A stretch of 64,000 nucleotides of DNA from Micromonospora echinospora (GCF_900091495.1 NZ_LT607413.1:434001-498000), one strand, 5' to 3'. Counted from the first letter of the stretch, positions 28,785-39,119 are shown. Notes: generated by a model from the letters alone, not told the origin. Program-made: numbers and translations.

Positions 28785-29027
28785 GTGGGCGAGCAGTGGG
28801 TTCCAGCGACCTGTCCCTGCTGCGGGTTCCGGACCGGTGGCGGCACCTGTCCGGTCTGCTTCTGGACAGACGACGGTCAGGGTGACGCGGACGCCGAGGT
28901 GGTCCGGGGCGGCCCCAACGGCGACCTGAGCCTGTCCCACGCCCGCCTCAACTTCGCCATCTACGGTGCCAGTCACCCGCGCTACCAGGAGATGGTCCGT
29001 CCGCCCCGCCCGGACGAGCACCCCTGA
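28785..29027 (+). CDS. Cys-rich CPCC protein
   Basis: 80 residues starting at a GTG. The pattern ATCPCCGFRTGGGTCPVCFW is a four-cysteine zinc-ribbon-like motif that defines the CPCC family, and RGGPNGDLSLSHARLNFAIY and YGASHPRYQEMVRPPRPDE complete the family profile. The function is unknown; metal binding is very likely. It lies between the SAM hydrolase and the Nei-type glycosylase, all on the plus strand. Confidence 0.85.
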   Translation: MGEQWVPATCPCCGFRTGGGTCPVCFWTDDGQGDADAEVVRGGPNGDLSLSHARLNFAIYGASHPRYQEMVRPPRPDEHP

Positions 29028-29099
29028 CCACCGGCCGGCGCCCCGCGTCGGCTGTCCGGTCCCCGTGCCCGGGTGACGACGTCGAGGCAGGATGGACGG

Positions 29100-29990
29100 G
29101 TGCCCGAGGGTGACACCGTCTGGAACACCGCCCGCCTGCTGGACCGCGCGCTGGCGGGCCGCGGGCTGACCGGGTCCGACTTCCGGGTGCCGCAGCTCGC
29201 CACCACCGACCTCACCGGGGCGACGGTGCTCGGCTGCGTCAGTCGGGGCAAACACCTGCTGCTCCGGTTGACGTCCCCGGCGGTGGCGGAGGGTGCCGGC
29301 CGGCGACCGGTGGGCACCGGATCCTCCGGCGACGACCGGGACGCGACCTGGACGCTGCACTCGCACCTGCGGATGGACGGGGCCTGGCGGACGTACGCGC
29401 CGGGCGAACGGTGGACCGGCGGGCCGGCGCACCTGATCCGGGTGGTGCTGCGCACGGCCGACGCGGTCGCCGTCGGCTACCACCTGCACGAGGTCGCGCT
29501 GGTGCCCACCGTCGAGGAGGACGCGCTCGTCGGCCACCTCGGCCCGGACCTGCTCGACCCGGACTGGGACGTGGCCGAGGCGGTCCAGCGACTCGCGAGC
29601 CGGCCCGGCCGGCCGATCGGGGAGGCTCTGCTCGACCAACGCAACCTGGCCGGTCTGGGCACCGTCTACACGGCCGAGGTGCTCTTCCTGACCGGGATCA
29701 ACCCGCTGACCACCGTGGCCCAGGTCGGGGACCCGGGCAGGCTGGTGCGCCTCGCCCGACGACTCCTGTGGGCCAACCGGGGCCGATCCGCGCGGGCGAC
29801 GACCGGTGACACGCGCAGGGGTCGCAACCTCTGGGTCTACGGACGGCAGGGGCAGCCGTGCCGCCGCTGCGGGACGGCGGTCGTGCAGGGCCGGCACGGC
29901 TCCGGGCCGACGGCCCGACTGGCCCACTGGTGTCCCTCGTGTCAGCCGGAACGCCCCCCGACGGCACCGCAGATTGACACGATTGGGTAA
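29100..29990 (+). CDS. nei2: Fpg/Nei-family DNA glycosylase (Nei2-like)
   Basis: 296 residues starting at GTG: (M)PEGDTVW places the catalytic Pro and Glu at positions 2-3 of the product. RGKHLLLRL holds the conserved Lys, the helix-two-turn-helix lies around LLDQRNLAGLGTVYTAEVLF, and a C-terminal zinc finger has QPCRRCGTAV and LAHWCPSCQ. This class removes oxidised pyrimidines in base excision repair and cuts the abasic site. An upstream in-frame start at 29073 is rejected because the catalytic proline must be N-terminal. The core is interrupted by a short Gly/Ser-rich insert near residue 65. Confidence 0.9.
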   Translation: MPEGDTVWNTARLLDRALAGRGLTGSDFRVPQLATTDLTGATVLGCVSRGKHLLLRLTSPAVAEGAGRRPVGTGSSGDDRDATWTLHSHLRMDGAWRTYAPGERWTGGPAHLIRVVLRTADAVAVGYHLHEVALVPTVEEDALVGHLGPDLLDPDWDVAEAVQRLASRPGRPIGEALLDQRNLAGLGTVYTAEVLFLTGINPLTTVAQVGDPGRLVRLARRLLWANRGRSARATTGDTRRGRNLWVYGRQGQPCRRCGTAVVQGRHGSGPTARLAHWCPSCQPERPPTAPQIDTIG

Positions 29991-30116
29991 TTCCCCAGCC
30001 CGGGGCACCTGTCGCATGCTGCGATTACGCGCTCACCCACCGTCAGCGCGGCGCCACGGGTGCGACTCCCCCACACCGGGGTGGCGGTCGTCGTACCCCC
30101 GTCCCCGGGGGACACC

Positions 30117-33100
30117 ATGGCCATCTTCCGCAGATCCCGCCCCGCCCGGACGGCGCCCGGGACGGTCCCGGCGGCCCGGAACACCACCACCCCACCCGCG
30201 CCCGGCCCGGCGGTCCCGCCGGTCGACGGGACCGACCCGGGCCCGGACACCGCGCCGGACCCACCGGCCGCCCTGGACCCGGAGGCCGTCCCGCGCTGTT
30301 TCGGCCCGGAGCCGAACGTCGCCTCCAGTCCCCGCCCCCGGTTCGACGGCACCGGTCGGGTGATCCCCGGCACCGGGTTGCGCAAGTTCGTCGACGCGCT
30401 GCCCGGGACGGGCCCCGACCAGGCGAACGCGCTGGGTGGCTACCTGCCGGTGGCGGTACCCGACACGATCAGCTACCCGGGCTGCGACTACTACGAGATC
30501 GGCCTCCAGGAGTACGTCCAACGCCTGCACCGGGACCTGCCGCCGACCCGGCTGCGCGGATACCGCCAGCTCAACCTCGGCACCGACCGGCACGGGCACA
30601 ACACCGTCGCCCCGCCCGCGCGGGCGTACCACCTCGGGCCGATGATCGCGGCGCGGCGCGACCGGCCGGTCCGGATCAAGTTCATCAACCAGTTGCCCAC
30701 GGGGCGGGCCGGTGAGCTGTTCCTGCCGGTCGACACGACCGTGCCCGGGGCCGGGACCGGCCCGCTGGACGGGCCGGCGCCGTACCCGCAGAACCGCGCG
30801 GTGCTCCGCCTCCAGGGTGCCCGGACCGCCTGGATCAGCGCCGGCAACCCCACCCAGTGGATCACCCCGGCCGGGGAGATCACCCCGTACCCGACCGGTC
30901 CCGGGCTGACCCCCGTGCCGGACATGCCGCCGCCCGGGGCGGGAGCCACCACGCTCTACTTCCCGAACGACCAGAGCGGCCGGCTGATGTGGTTCCACGA
31001 CAACACCCTCGGCCTGTCCCGGCTCACCACCCACTCCGGCCAGCTCGCCCCGTACCTGCTCGTCGACCCGGCCGAGGAGCGCCTGGTCGCCGACGGTGTC
31101 CTCCCCGCCGACCAGGTCCCACTGGTGATCACCGACCGGACCTTCGTCCCGGACGACGCGCAACTCGCCGCCGAGGATCCGACCTGGGACCGGGACCGTT
31201 GGGGCGCCTGCGGCAGCCTCTGGTACCCGCACGTCTACCAGCCACGGCAGAACCCGTTCCGCCCCGACGGGCGGAACCCGACCGGCCGCTGGGACTACGG
31301 CCCGTGGTGCCGGCACCCGGAGGCCGCCGCCGTCCGCCACGGTCCGGCGCCGAACCCGTACCACGACCCGGTCGCCGCGCCCGACCAGCCGCCGCTGACC
31401 CCGGGCGTACCGCACCCGTCGGCGGTGCCCCAGGTGTACGGGGACACCCCACTCGTCAACGGCGTCGCCTACCCGTACCTGACGGTGGAGCCCCGGGCCT
31501 ACCGGTTCCGGATCCTCAACGCCTGCCCGGACCGGAGCCTGAACCTCCAGCTCTACCGGGCCCGCTCGGACCAGCCGATGTGGCACGTCGACGGCAGCCT
31601 CGCCGACGCCGGAGCGGGCGAGGTGCCCATGGTCGAGGCGGTCCGCGGCCCCGGCCACCCGGCGCACTGGCCGACCGACGGGCGGGACGGAGGCGTCCCG
31701 GACCCCCGGGCGGCCGGCCCGGAGATCGTCCGGATCGGCAACGAGTGCGGGCTGCTGCCCGCTCCGGTGGTGCTGGCCAACCGTCCGGTCGGCTACCGGA
31801 ACGACCGGCTCGACCCGGGCGTGCTCAACGTCGACGGGCACACCCTGCTGCTCACCCCCGGCGAGCGGGCCGACGTGGTCGTCGACTTCGCCGCCGTGCC
31901 CCCGGGCAGCACGCTGATCCTCTACAACGACTGTCCGGCCCCGCTCCCCGGCAACGACCCCCGGTACGACCACCACGCCGGCTCACCCGGCGCGGTGCCC
32001 GGGTACGGCCCGGACACCCGCACCCTGCTCCAGTTCCGGGTGACTGGCACCCCGGCCGACCGGTACGACCTGGACCGGCTGCGGGACCGGCTGCCCGCCG
32101 CGTACGCCGCCAGCCAGCCCCCGCCGGTCGTGCCGCAGCCGGCCTACGACCGGGCCTTCGGCACCCGGACCGAGCGGGAGACGACCGTCCCGGTGCACGC
32201 CACCTCGGTCAGTTTCATCCCGGTCGGCGCGACCGACCCGGTCACGCTGCCGGTCACCGACCGGGCCGTCCGGCAGGTCTTCGAGCCGGGCCACGGCCGG
32301 CTGACCGGCCGGCTCGCCGCCCCGCTCCCCCGTCCCGAGACCACCACCCCGCCTCCCGGCTCCGCGACGGCCGACGGCACCGCGCCTCCCCGGACCGACC
32401 CGGCCGACGGTGACCCGGTCACCCGGGAACCGGACGACCCGCCCACCGAGGTCCTGTACGCCACCGACCCGGCCGTGCCGGTCGGGTCACCCGCCGACGG
32501 CACCCAGCTCTGGCGGATCCGGGGCGAAGGTCAGCTGACCCAGCCGTTGCACCTCGGCGGCGGTGACGTGCAACTGGTCAACCGGGTCGCCCGGGACGGC
32601 ACCGTCCGCCCCCCGGCACCCGACGAGCGGGGCTGGAAGGAGACCGTCCGGGTCGACCCGCACGAGGACGTGGTGGTGGCGGTGCGACCCGTCCCGCCCG
32701 GTCTGCCGTTCACCGTCGGCGACTGTCGCCGTTCCCTCGACCCGACCGGCGTCGACGCCCGCCCGGTCGACCTGGGCTGGGAGTACCGCTGGCACAGCCA
32801 GCTCGCCGCCCACCGGGACCAGGGCATGGACCGTCCACTGGTGGTGCGGGTCTCCCCCCGGGCGCCCACCGGGCTGACCGCCACCCCGGTCCCGGGCTCG
32901 GCCATCGCGCTGCCCGCGATCGCGCTGGCCTGGACCGGCAACGGCGACCGCCCGCCGGCCACCCGGCACCGGCTGGAACGGGCCACCGACGCCACCTTCG
33001 CCGGGCCGGTCACCGTCCTGGCCGTGGCCGCCACCGCGACCCGGTACGTCGACGCCACCGTCACCCCGGGCGTCACCTACCACTACCGGATCAGGAGGGA

Positions 33101-33752
33101 GAACGCGGTGGCTTGTTCGGCCTGGTCGAACGAGGTCATCGCGGCGGTCCGGCTCGCCGCGCCGACCGGTCTGGGCGCGGTCGTCGCCGCCGCCGCGCCG
33201 CTCCGGATCGCGGTGCGTTGGACCAACCGCTCCTTCGCCACCGGCGTCGACGTGCAGCGGGCCACCAACCCGACCTTCACCAGCGGACCCGCCACCACGG
33301 CGGTCGGGGTCACCGACCGGTACCTGGACCCGACGGTCGCCCCGGAGACCACCTACTACTACCGGGTCCGCACCACCTACCTGGGCACCGCCTCGCCCTG
33401 GTCCACGGTCGGTGTGGTGACCACCCCGCCGGTGCCGAGGACCCCGACGACGGTGATCGCCACGGCCTGCGCGACGGCCCCGGAGAGCGCCACGGTGATC
33501 CTCCGCTGGACCTCCGGCACCCCCACCGGGGCGGGCTGCGGGTTCGTCGTCGAACGCGCCGCCGACCCGGCCTTCTCCCGGGAGCTGACCACGTTCACCG
33601 TCTCCGGACGCGGCTTCACCAACACCGGCCTGGGACGCGGGGTCACCTACTGGTACCGGGTGCGGGCGTTCAACGTGGTGGGCAGCTCGGCGTTCACCGG
33701 CCCGGTGCCGGTGACCACCCCCGACCGGGCCGGCGGCACGGGGGCGGACTAG
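30117..33752 (+). CDS. Multicopper-oxidase-fold protein lacking copper ligands, with three FN3 repeats
   Basis: 1211 residues with ATG at 30117 after GGGGGA. Residues about 40-910 follow the plan of large bacterial multicopper oxidases (MofA-like): YHLGPMIAARRDRPVRIKFI, WISAGNPTQWITPAGEITPY, GDTPLVNGVAYPYLTVEPRA, YRFRILNACPD, RGWKETVRVDPHEDVVVAVR. The copper-binding motifs are altered: LRLQG (230-234) where HLHG is expected, HDN (294-296) for HDH, QPLHLGG (809-815) for HPxHxH, and HSQLAAH...M (893-904) for HCHxxxH...M. Type 1 Cys is Ser. About 915-1211 is three fibronectin type III repeats. There is no clear signal peptide. The protein probably does not oxidise via copper; binding or structural use is inferred. 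The gene stands alone. Confidence 0.85.
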   Translation: MAIFRRSRPARTAPGTVPAARNTTTPPAPGPAVPPVDGTDPGPDTAPDPPAALDPEAVPRCFGPEPNVASSPRPRFDGTGRVIPGTGLRKFVDALPGTGPDQANALGGYLPVAVPDTISYPGCDYYEIGLQEYVQRLHRDLPPTRLRGYRQLNLGTDRHGHNTVAPPARAYHLGPMIAARRDRPVRIKFINQLPTGRAGELFLPVDTTVPGAGTGPLDGPAPYPQNRAVLRLQGARTAWISAGNPTQWITPAGEITPYPTGPGLTPVPDMPPPGAGATTLYFPNDQSGRLMWFHDNTLGLSRLTTHSGQLAPYLLVDPAEERLVADGVLPADQVPLVITDRTFVPDDAQLAAEDPTWDRDRWGACGSLWYPHVYQPRQNPFRPDGRNPTGRWDYGPWCRHPEAAAVRHGPAPNPYHDPVAAPDQPPLTPGVPHPSAVPQVYGDTPLVNGVAYPYLTVEPRAYRFRILNACPDRSLNLQLYRARSDQPMWHVDGSLADAGAGEVPMVEAVRGPGHPAHWPTDGRDGGVPDPRAAGPEIVRIGNECGLLPAPVVLANRPVGYRNDRLDPGVLNVDGHTLLLTPGERADVVVDFAAVPPGSTLILYNDCPAPLPGNDPRYDHHAGSPGAVPGYGPDTRTLLQFRVTGTPADRYDLDRLRDRLPAAYAASQPPPVVPQPAYDRAFGTRTERETTVPVHATSVSFIPVGATDPVTLPVTDRAVRQVFEPGHGRLTGRLAAPLPRPETTTPPPGSATADGTAPPRTDPADGDPVTREPDDPPTEVLYATDPAVPVGSPADGTQLWRIRGEGQLTQPLHLGGGDVQLVNRVARDGTVRPPAPDERGWKETVRVDPHEDVVVAVRPVPPGLPFTVGDCRRSLDPTGVDARPVDLGWEYRWHSQLAAHRDQGMDRPLVVRVSPRAPTGLTATPVPGSAIALPAIALAWTGNGDRPPATRHRLERATDATFAGPVTVLAVAATATRYVDATVTPGVTYHYRIRRENAVACSAWSNEVIAAVRLAAPTGLGAVVAAAAPLRIAVRWTNRSFATGVDVQRATNPTFTSGPATTAVGVTDRYLDPTVAPETTYYYRVRTTYLGTASPWSTVGVVTTPPVPRTPTTVIATACATAPESATVILRWTSGTPTGAGCGFVVERAADPAFSRELTTFTVSGRGFTNTGLGRGVTYWYRVRAFNVVGSSAFTGPVPVTTPDRAGGTGAD

Positions 33753-33880
33753 TGGCTCGGGCCGGTCCGGCGGTGCGGGGGCGGGTTCAGTGGCTCGGGC
33801 CGGACCGGCGGCACGGGGACGGGTTCAGTGGCTCGGGCCGGACCGGCGGCGCGGGGGCGGGTCAGTGGCTCGGGGCTCGT
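33751..33880. repeat. 38-bp tandem repeat over the 3' ends of two convergent genes
   Basis: Copies start at 33751, 33789, 33827 and 33864 (spacing 38, 38 and 37 bp), each with AGTGGCTCGGGCCGG(A/T)CCGG and a GGGGCGGGTTC end; the last is partial. The first copy overlaps the MCO stop codon and the last the end of pspM. The MCO sequence just before (33721-33750) also resembles the unit. Confidence 0.85.
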
Positions 33881-34674
33881 TGCGGGTCACCGACCGCACG
33901 CAGCTCCGCCAACGCGGACGCCACCCCGTGCAGCAGGTCGGTCGCCTCGGTCAGCCGGGACGCGGCCGGGTTGCCGGCACCCGGGCGGGCGTCCTCGGCG
34001 ATGTAGCCGGCCGCCGCGACGACGAGCCGCTCGTATGCGTCCACCCCGTCGTTGAGCTGCCCCACCAGGATCCGGTGGGTCTCGGCCAGCGACTCGCGGG
34101 CCGGTGACGGGGCGAGCCGCACCGCCCGTTCCACGCTCGCCACCCGCTCGGCCAGGTCCCGCAGGGAACGGTCGGCCGCCGCCGCTTCGAGCACCGCCGG
34201 GTCGGCCAGCCCGGTGAGCCGACCGGCCATTCCGGCGAGGGTCAACGCGGCCCGGTCCAGCCGGGCCCACGGCTCGGCCGCGGCGGTGCCGCGCAGCGCG
34301 ATCCGGGCCCGGGCCCGGCGCACCTCGGCGAGCAGGTTCGGACCGGCCGGGAGCCGCTCCACGGTGGCGACCAGTCGGGCCCGGGATCGGGCTGCGGCCT
34401 CGGCCGGGTCGAGCGGGGGCGGAGCCGGCCGCGCCGCGTGGGCCCGCAGGTCGATCCAGCGCCAGGCGGCCAGCATCAGGGCGCTGCCCGCCGCGCCGGC
34501 CCAGGCCGCGTCGGGCAGGCCGAGCCCGGCGTACGGGGTGAGGACCGCCGCCGCGCCACCGAGCCCGCCGGCCGTGACGCTCCACCGTCGGGCGGACCGG
34601 CGCAACCGGTGCAGCCGACGGAAGTACCGTGCTCGCTCGTCTGCCACGCCTGCCTCCTCGACCCGGCCGCTCAT
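33862..34674 (-). CDS. pspM: PspM-like membrane protein of the phage-shock operon
   Basis: 270 residues. After a charged N terminus there are two close hydrophobic segments (about 34-75: [20 protein letters not shown] and [16 protein letters not shown]), followed by a long helical cytoplasmic region rich in Arg, Ala and Leu. This shape, and its position immediately after pspA with a 4-nt ATGA overlap in a clgR-pspA order, identify it as the actinobacterial PspM. In mycobacteria PspM is the membrane partner that recruits PspA. Sequence conservation in this family is low, so context carries much of the call. Confidence 0.8.
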   Translation of the reverse strand: MSGRVEEAGVADERARYFRRLHRLRRSARRWSVTAGGLGGAAAVLTPYAGLGLPDAAWAGAAGSALMLAAWRWIDLRAHAARPAPPPLDPAEAAARSRARLVATVERLPAGPNLLAEVRRARARIALRGTAAAEPWARLDRAALTLAGMAGRLTGLADPAVLEAAAADRSLRDLAERVASVERAVRLAPSPARESLAETHRILVGQLNDGVDAYERLVVAAAGYIAEDARPGAGNPAASRLTEATDLLHGVASALAELRAVGDPQRAPSH

Positions 34675-35534
34675 CCGGCGGCGGTGGTGTCCCCGGTGCC
34701 CCGGTCGCGGCCCATGCTGGCCCGGATCTCGTCCAGCCGGGCCGCCGCGGCCGGGTCGGCGGCCGGTGCCGCCTGCTCGACGCCGGGCCGCTGCTGCCGA
34801 CCGGCCAACTGCTCGCCGGACATGCTGGCCCGGATCTGCTCCAGCCGGGACGACCCGGCCGAGTCGAGCGCGGACTTCTGGATCTCCAGCATCCGGCCCT
34901 CAACCGAGTTCCCGGCCAGTTCGGCCCGGCCCATCGCGTTGGCGTACCGCCGCTCGATCCGGTCGCGCACCTCGTCCAGGCTGGGCGTGTTGGCGGGTGC
35001 GGTGAGGGCGGACATCGACTCCAGCGAGCGGGCCACGCTCTCCTGCATCTTGGCCTGTTCGAGCTGGCTGAGCAGCTTGGTGCGCTCGGCCAGCTTCTGC
35101 TGGAGGATCATCGAGTTGTTCTCCACCGCCCGCCGGGCCTGGGCCGCCGCGCCGATGGCCTGGTCGTGCAGGGTCTTCAGGTCCTCGGCGGCCTGCTCGG
35201 CCGAGACGAGCTGGGTGGCGAGGGTCTGCGCGGACTGCTCGTACTTCGTCGCCTCGGTCTCGTCGCCCTTGCCCCGCGCCTGGTCGGCCAGGACGAGGGC
35301 CTGACGGGCCATGCCCTGGAGGCGCTCGACCTCGGACATCTGCCGGGAGAGCTTCATCTCCAGCTGGCGCTGGTTACCGATCACCGCCGCGGCCTGCTGC
35401 ACCAGCGCCTGGTGCTGGCGCTGCGCCTCCTCGATGGCCTGTTGGATCTGCACCTTCGGATCGGCGTGCTCGTCGATCCGGGCGCCGAAGAGCGCCATGA
35501 GGTACTTCCAACCCTTGACGAACGGGTTCGCCAT
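34671..35534 (-). CDS. pspA: Phage-shock protein A (PspA/IM30)
   Basis: 287 residues of mainly coiled-coil helix (about 25-220), typical of PspA/Vipp1: [61 protein letters not shown] Ala/Arg/Gln-rich C terminus contains two similar segments, [10 protein letters not shown] and [10 protein letters not shown]. PspA binds stressed membrane and keeps it intact. Here it is the second gene of clgR-pspA-pspM, with clgR 188 bp upstream, so a promoter may lie between them. Confidence 0.93.
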   Translation of the reverse strand: MANPFVKGWKYLMALFGARIDEHADPKVQIQQAIEEAQRQHQALVQQAAAVIGNQRQLEMKLSRQMSEVERLQGMARQALVLADQARGKGDETEATKYEQSAQTLATQLVSAEQAAEDLKTLHDQAIGAAAQARRAVENNSMILQQKLAERTKLLSQLEQAKMQESVARSLESMSALTAPANTPSLDEVRDRIERRYANAMGRAELAGNSVEGRMLEIQKSALDSAGSSRLEQIRASMSGEQLAGRQQRPGVEQAAPAADPAAAARLDEIRASMGRDRGTGDTTAAG

Positions 35535-35722
35535 CTCCGCGGTATCCCCTCAGTCGCGTCGCTGCGCCCGGTGACTCGTGCCGGACGGACCGCCCGGCAC
35601 GCCGGCGGCGTATCCATCGTCGCAGCCGGGTGCCAGTGGCGGCGGCCTTGGCGCGGACCGGACGACCTGCTGATCAACCCTACGCGGCCGACGCCAGGTC
35701 GACCACGCGGTGATCGGGCCGG

Positions 35723-36166
35723 TCAGGCGGCGCAGACCACGTCCCGTTCGGCCGGGCGGACCCGGGTGGTGCGCAGGGTGGCCTTCAGCGGCGAGTCCTG
35801 CCGGACGGCGACCGAGACCGGGCCGTCGGCGGTGACCTGCCGGACGCCCTGCGGGGCGACCTTGCGGACCGTCGGGCGGCCCACCGGCTCGGCCGCCTCG
35901 TCGGCGACCGGCACCAGCACGCCCGGCATCTGCTCGGCCAGCGCCACCGTGTCGCTGACCTCGCGGAGCACCTCGGAGAGGCGGGCGCCGAGCGCGTCGC
36001 AGATCGCGGCCAGCAGCTCGCTGGAGGGTTCCTTGTGGCCACGTTCGATCTCGGAGAGGTAGCCCAGGCTGACGTTCGCGGCCGAGGAGACCTCGCGCAG
36101 GGTGCGGTGCTGACCCTGCCGGCGTGCCCGCAGTGCGTCACCGATCACCCGGCGTAGCAGGACCAT
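35723..36166 (-). CDS. clgR: ClgR, helix-turn-helix activator of Clp and Psp genes
   Basis: 147 residues: an XRE-type helix-turn-helix (about 3-65; [20 protein letters not shown] and [20 protein letters not shown]) and a C-terminal part with [16 protein letters not shown] ending in [12 protein letters not shown]. The AA-ending tail is like the degradation signal by which ClpP controls ClgR stability in other actinobacteria. The start at 36166 has GGAGG upstream on the minus strand. I looked for a CGC-N5-GCG type ClgR site in the 158 bp upstream and did not find a convincing one. Confidence 0.9.
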   Translation of the reverse strand: MVLLRRVIGDALRARRQGQHRTLREVSSAANVSLGYLSEIERGHKEPSSELLAAICDALGARLSEVLREVSDTVALAEQMPGVLVPVADEAAEPVGRPTVRKVAPQGVRQVTADGPVSVAVRQDSPLKATLRTTRVRPAERDVVCAA

Positions 36167-36324
36167 CGCACCTCCTTGACAGGACCTCTGCCCGGCGACC
36201 GGATCACGCCGGGCGCCGTCAGCCGTCCCGACACCGATACCGAACCGTCGGAGCCTTCCCGCAACCGTACCCGCTGTGGGCCCCCACGACATACCACCCC
36301 GCCCGGACTCCTGCCCCGCAGCGG

Positions 36325-36879
36325 TCAGCAGGCAGCGCTGGCGGCGGCCTCCCCGGCGGCCACGATCCGCTCGGTGAGCAGCCGCAACGCCTCGTCGACG
36401 GCGGTCGACCGGATCCGGTCGCGGCCACCGTCGAGGTCGAGTTCGCGGACCGCCGTCCCGTTCGGGCCGGCGACCGCGACGAAGACCAGCCCCACCGGTT
36501 TGCCGTCCTGGGGCTCCGGGCCGGCCACCCCGGTGGTCGCCAGCCCCCAGTCGGCGGCGCACCGCTGCCGCCCGCCCTCGGCGAGCGCGACCGCCACGTC
36601 CGGGTCGACCGGTCCGCGGTCGGCGAGCAGCCCCTCGGGTACGCCCGCGAGGTCGGCCTTCAACTCCGTCGCGTACACCACCAGCCCGCCCCGGAAGATC
36701 CCGCTGACCCCGGCGATCTCGACGATCGAGGCGGCCAGCGACCCGCCGGTCAGCGACTCCACCGTCGCGAGGGTCTCCCCCCGTTCGGAGAGCCGGTGTA
36801 CGACCCCGGCCGCCGGATTGGTCACCGGCCGGCCGTTCGCGCCGTGGTGCCCCGTCGTGTCATCGCCGCCTACCACCAT
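36325..36879 (-). CDS. cinA: CinA C-terminal-domain protein, nicotinamide-nucleotide amidohydrolase
   Basis: 184 residues, the stand-alone amidase domain (PncC-like) without the N-terminal MoaB-like part. Key motifs: [20 protein letters not shown], then [14 protein letters not shown] and [19 protein letters not shown]. It hydrolyses NMN to nicotinate mononucleotide in NAD salvage; the link to competence in the name comes from other bacteria. It follows pgsA on the same strand (51-nt gap). The ATG has GGAAGGA upstream. Confidence 0.88.
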   Translation of the reverse strand: MVVGGDDTTGHHGANGRPVTNPAAGVVHRLSERGETLATVESLTGGSLAASIVEIAGVSGIFRGGLVVYATELKADLAGVPEGLLADRGPVDPDVAVALAEGGRQRCAADWGLATTGVAGPEPQDGKPVGLVFVAVAGPNGTAVRELDLDGGRDRIRSTAVDEALRLLTERIVAAGEAAASAAC

Positions 36880-36930
36880 GTCCGCATTCCTTCCCCCGAC
36901 GTGCCCGGACGAACCGGCGAGGGCGACGGT

Positions 36931-37593
36931 TCACCGCGGGGTACGCAGCCGCACCGCGCGGGCGACGTAGTCGAAGCCGGTCAGCACCGTCACCACCACC
37001 GCGGCGCCCATGATCCAGGGGCCGACGCCGACCACGGCGTCCGGCACCGGCCACAGGTACCAGACGATGGCGAGGATCTGCAGCGCGGTCTTGGCCTTGC
37101 CGCCCCGACTGGCGGCGATGACGCCGTGCCGGATCACCCAGAACCGGATCAGGGTGACCCCCAGCTCCCGGGTGAGGATCACCACGGTCACCCACCAGGG
37201 GAGCACCGCGTACCAGGAGAGCAGCAGCAGGGCGGCCCCGGTCAGCGCCTTGTCGGCGATCGGGTCGGCGACCTTGCCGACCGAGGTGACCAGGGCGAAC
37301 CGGCGGGCGATCCAGCCGTCCACGAAGTCGGTCGCCGAGGCGAGGGCGAAGACCAGGCAGGCCGCCACCCGCCAGTCGGCGTGGGTCATCTCCGAGAGGA
37401 CCACCAGCGCCATGAAGACCGGCACCAGCAGCAGCCGCAGCGCGGTCAGCGCGTTGGCGGCGTTCAGCACCGGCACCGGGGCCACCACGGCCGGCGGGGT
37501 CGAGTCGGCCGTCCCGGTCACGCGGACGCCCCGATCCGGCGTTCCCGGTATCGCACCACGTGGCTCCCCCGCTCCGTCAGGGCCCGCCGTCAC
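36931..37593 (-). CDS. pgsA: CDP-diacylglycerol--glycerol-3-phosphate 3-phosphatidyltransferase
   Basis: 220 residues with five or so membrane helices and the full CDP-alcohol phosphotransferase motif [19 protein letters not shown] followed by VADPIADK (D-G-x2-A-R-x8-G-x3-D-x3-D). It makes phosphatidylglycerol phosphate for PG and cardiolipin. The GTG at 37593 overlaps the rimO stop by 4 nt; a second possible GTG is at 37521, which would remove a Pro-rich lead of 24 residues. The acceptor (glycerol-3-phosphate or inositol phosphate) is inferred from gene order. Confidence 0.85.
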   Translation of the reverse strand: MTAGPDGAGEPRGAIPGTPDRGVRVTGTADSTPPAVVAPVPVLNAANALTALRLLLVPVFMALVVLSEMTHADWRVAACLVFALASATDFVDGWIARRFALVTSVGKVADPIADKALTGAALLLLSWYAVLPWWVTVVILTRELGVTLIRFWVIRHGVIAASRGGKAKTALQILAIVWYLWPVPDAVVGVGPWIMGAAVVVTVLTGFDYVARAVRLRTPR

Positions 37594-39119
37594 CGTGCCG
37601 CGCCGGGCGCCGCCGAGATCATCTCATCCGGTACCGCGATCAGGTCCACCCCTTCGGTGCCGGTGACCGTCGCCCGGACCAGGTCGCCCGGCCGCAGCGC
37701 CGCCAGGTCGACCCCGCCGTCGGAGGGGGCGACCAGCGTGGTGGAGCCGTCCACCTCGGGGGCCTGGTGGGCCGCCCGCCCCTCGACCACCCCGCCGTCG
37801 ACCGAGTCGACCAGCACCTCGACGGTCGAGCCGAGGCGTTCCTCGGCGCGCTGCGAGCAGAGCTCGTCGGCAAGCGCGCTGAGCTTGTCGTACCGGCGTT
37901 TGACGGTGGCGGCGGAGAGCTTGCCAGGCAGGTCGGCGGCCTCCGTGCCGTCCTCGTCGCTGTAGTCGAACACGCCGATCGCATCGAGCCGGGCGGCGGT
38001 GAGGAAACGCACCAGCTCGTCGACGTCGCCCCGGGTCTCGCCGGGGAAGCCGACGATGAAGTTACTCCGGGCGCCCGCCTCCGGGGCCAGCTCGCGTGCG
38101 CTGGCCAGCAGCTCCAGGAAGCGGTCGGTGGAGCCGAAGCGGCGCATCCGGCGCAGCACCGGCTCGCTGGAGTGCTGGAAGGAGAGGTCGAAGTACGGCG
38201 CCACACCGGGGGTGGTGGCGATCGCCTCGACGAGGCCAGGACGGGTCTCGGCGGGCTGGAGGTAGCTCGCCCGCACCCGGACGATGCCGTCGATCGCGGC
38301 GAGCTGGGGCAGCAGCTTCTCCAGGGCCCGGGGGTCGCCCAGATCCTTGCCGTACGACGTGGAGTTCTCGCTGACCAGCACCAGCTCGCGGACGCCGGTC
38401 TTGGCCAGCCACTCCGCCTCGGCGAGCAGCTCGTCCGGGGTACGCGAGACGAAGGCGCCGCGGAAGGCGGGGATCGCGCAGAACGCGCAGCGGCGGTCGC
38501 AACCGCTGGCGAGCTTCAGCGAGGCGACCGGGCCACTGTCGAGTCGACGCCGGAGCACCTGGCGCAGGTGCGCCGGGGTGCGCGCGTCGGTCTCCGGGGC
38601 CTCGGTGCGGACTCCGGTGCCGTGTCCGGGCAGCGACACCGCGCTGTCCCGGCGGGCCACCGGGGTGAGCGGCAACAGCTCACGCCGGTCGCGCGGAGTG
38701 TGCGCGTCGACGGCCTCGCCGTTGACCACCGAGGTCAGCCGGGCGGAGATGTCCGGGTAGTCGTCGAAGCTCAGCACCGCCTGCGCCTCGGGAAGGCTGC
38801 TGGCCAGCTCCCGCCCGTACCGCTCGGCCATGCAGCCGGCCGCGACCACCTTCGCGCCGGTGTCGGCGGCGGCCAGCAGGGTCTGGATGGAGTCCTGCTT
38901 GGCCTTCTCCACGAAGCCGCAGGTGTTGACCACCACCACGTCGGCCCCTTCGCCGTCGGTGGTCACCTGCCAGCCGTCGGCGTGCAGGCGGGCGGCCAAC
39001 TCCTCCGAGTCGACCTCGTTGCGGGCACAGCCCAGGGTCAGCAGGGCGACCCGGCGACCGTCAGCGGGGGACGATGGTGCCGGGTGCGAGCCGTTGGTGG
39101 GGGAGGTGGCAGACACCAT
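37590..39119 (-). CDS. rimO: Ribosomal protein S12 methylthiotransferase RimO
   Basis: 509 residues. UPF0004 domain ([49 protein letters not shown]) carries the three Cys of the auxiliary cluster. The radical SAM domain has [17 protein letters not shown] (C-x3-C-x2-C) and [19 protein letters not shown]-terminal TRAM domain follows. An insert of about 50 residues with Arg and Thr lies before the radical SAM motif. The start at 39119 (MVSATSP) is preferred over the longer frame because it leads straight into the conserved domain. Confidence 0.93.
   Translation of the reverse strand: MVSATSPTNGSHPAPSSPADGRRVALLTLGCARNEVDSEELAARLHADGWQVTTDGEGADVVVVNTCGFVEKAKQDSIQTLLAAADTGAKVVAAGCMAERYGRELASSLPEAQAVLSFDDYPDISARLTSVVNGEAVDAHTPRDRRELLPLTPVARRDSAVSLPGHGTGVRTEAPETDARTPAHLRQVLRRRLDSGPVASLKLASGCDRRCAFCAIPAFRGAFVSRTPDELLAEAEWLAKTGVRELVLVSENSTSYGKDLGDPRALEKLLPQLAAIDGIVRVRASYLQPAETRPGLVEAIATTPGVAPYFDLSFQHSSEPVLRRMRRFGSTDRFLELLASARELAPEAGARSNFIVGFPGETRGDVDELVRFLTAARLDAIGVFDYSDEDGTEAADLPGKLSAATVKRRYDKLSALADELCSQRAEERLGSTVEVLVDSVDGGVVEGRAAHQAPEVDGSTTLVAPSDGGVDLAALRPGDLVRATVTGTEGVDLIAVPDEMISAAPGAAR

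Noticed and set aside
30117..33752. Active manganese or phenol oxidase
   Set aside because: The needed copper ligands are missing in all four motifs.
36167..36324. ClgR box upstream of clgR
   Set aside because: Inverted CGC pieces are present, but none with the right spacing and flanks.
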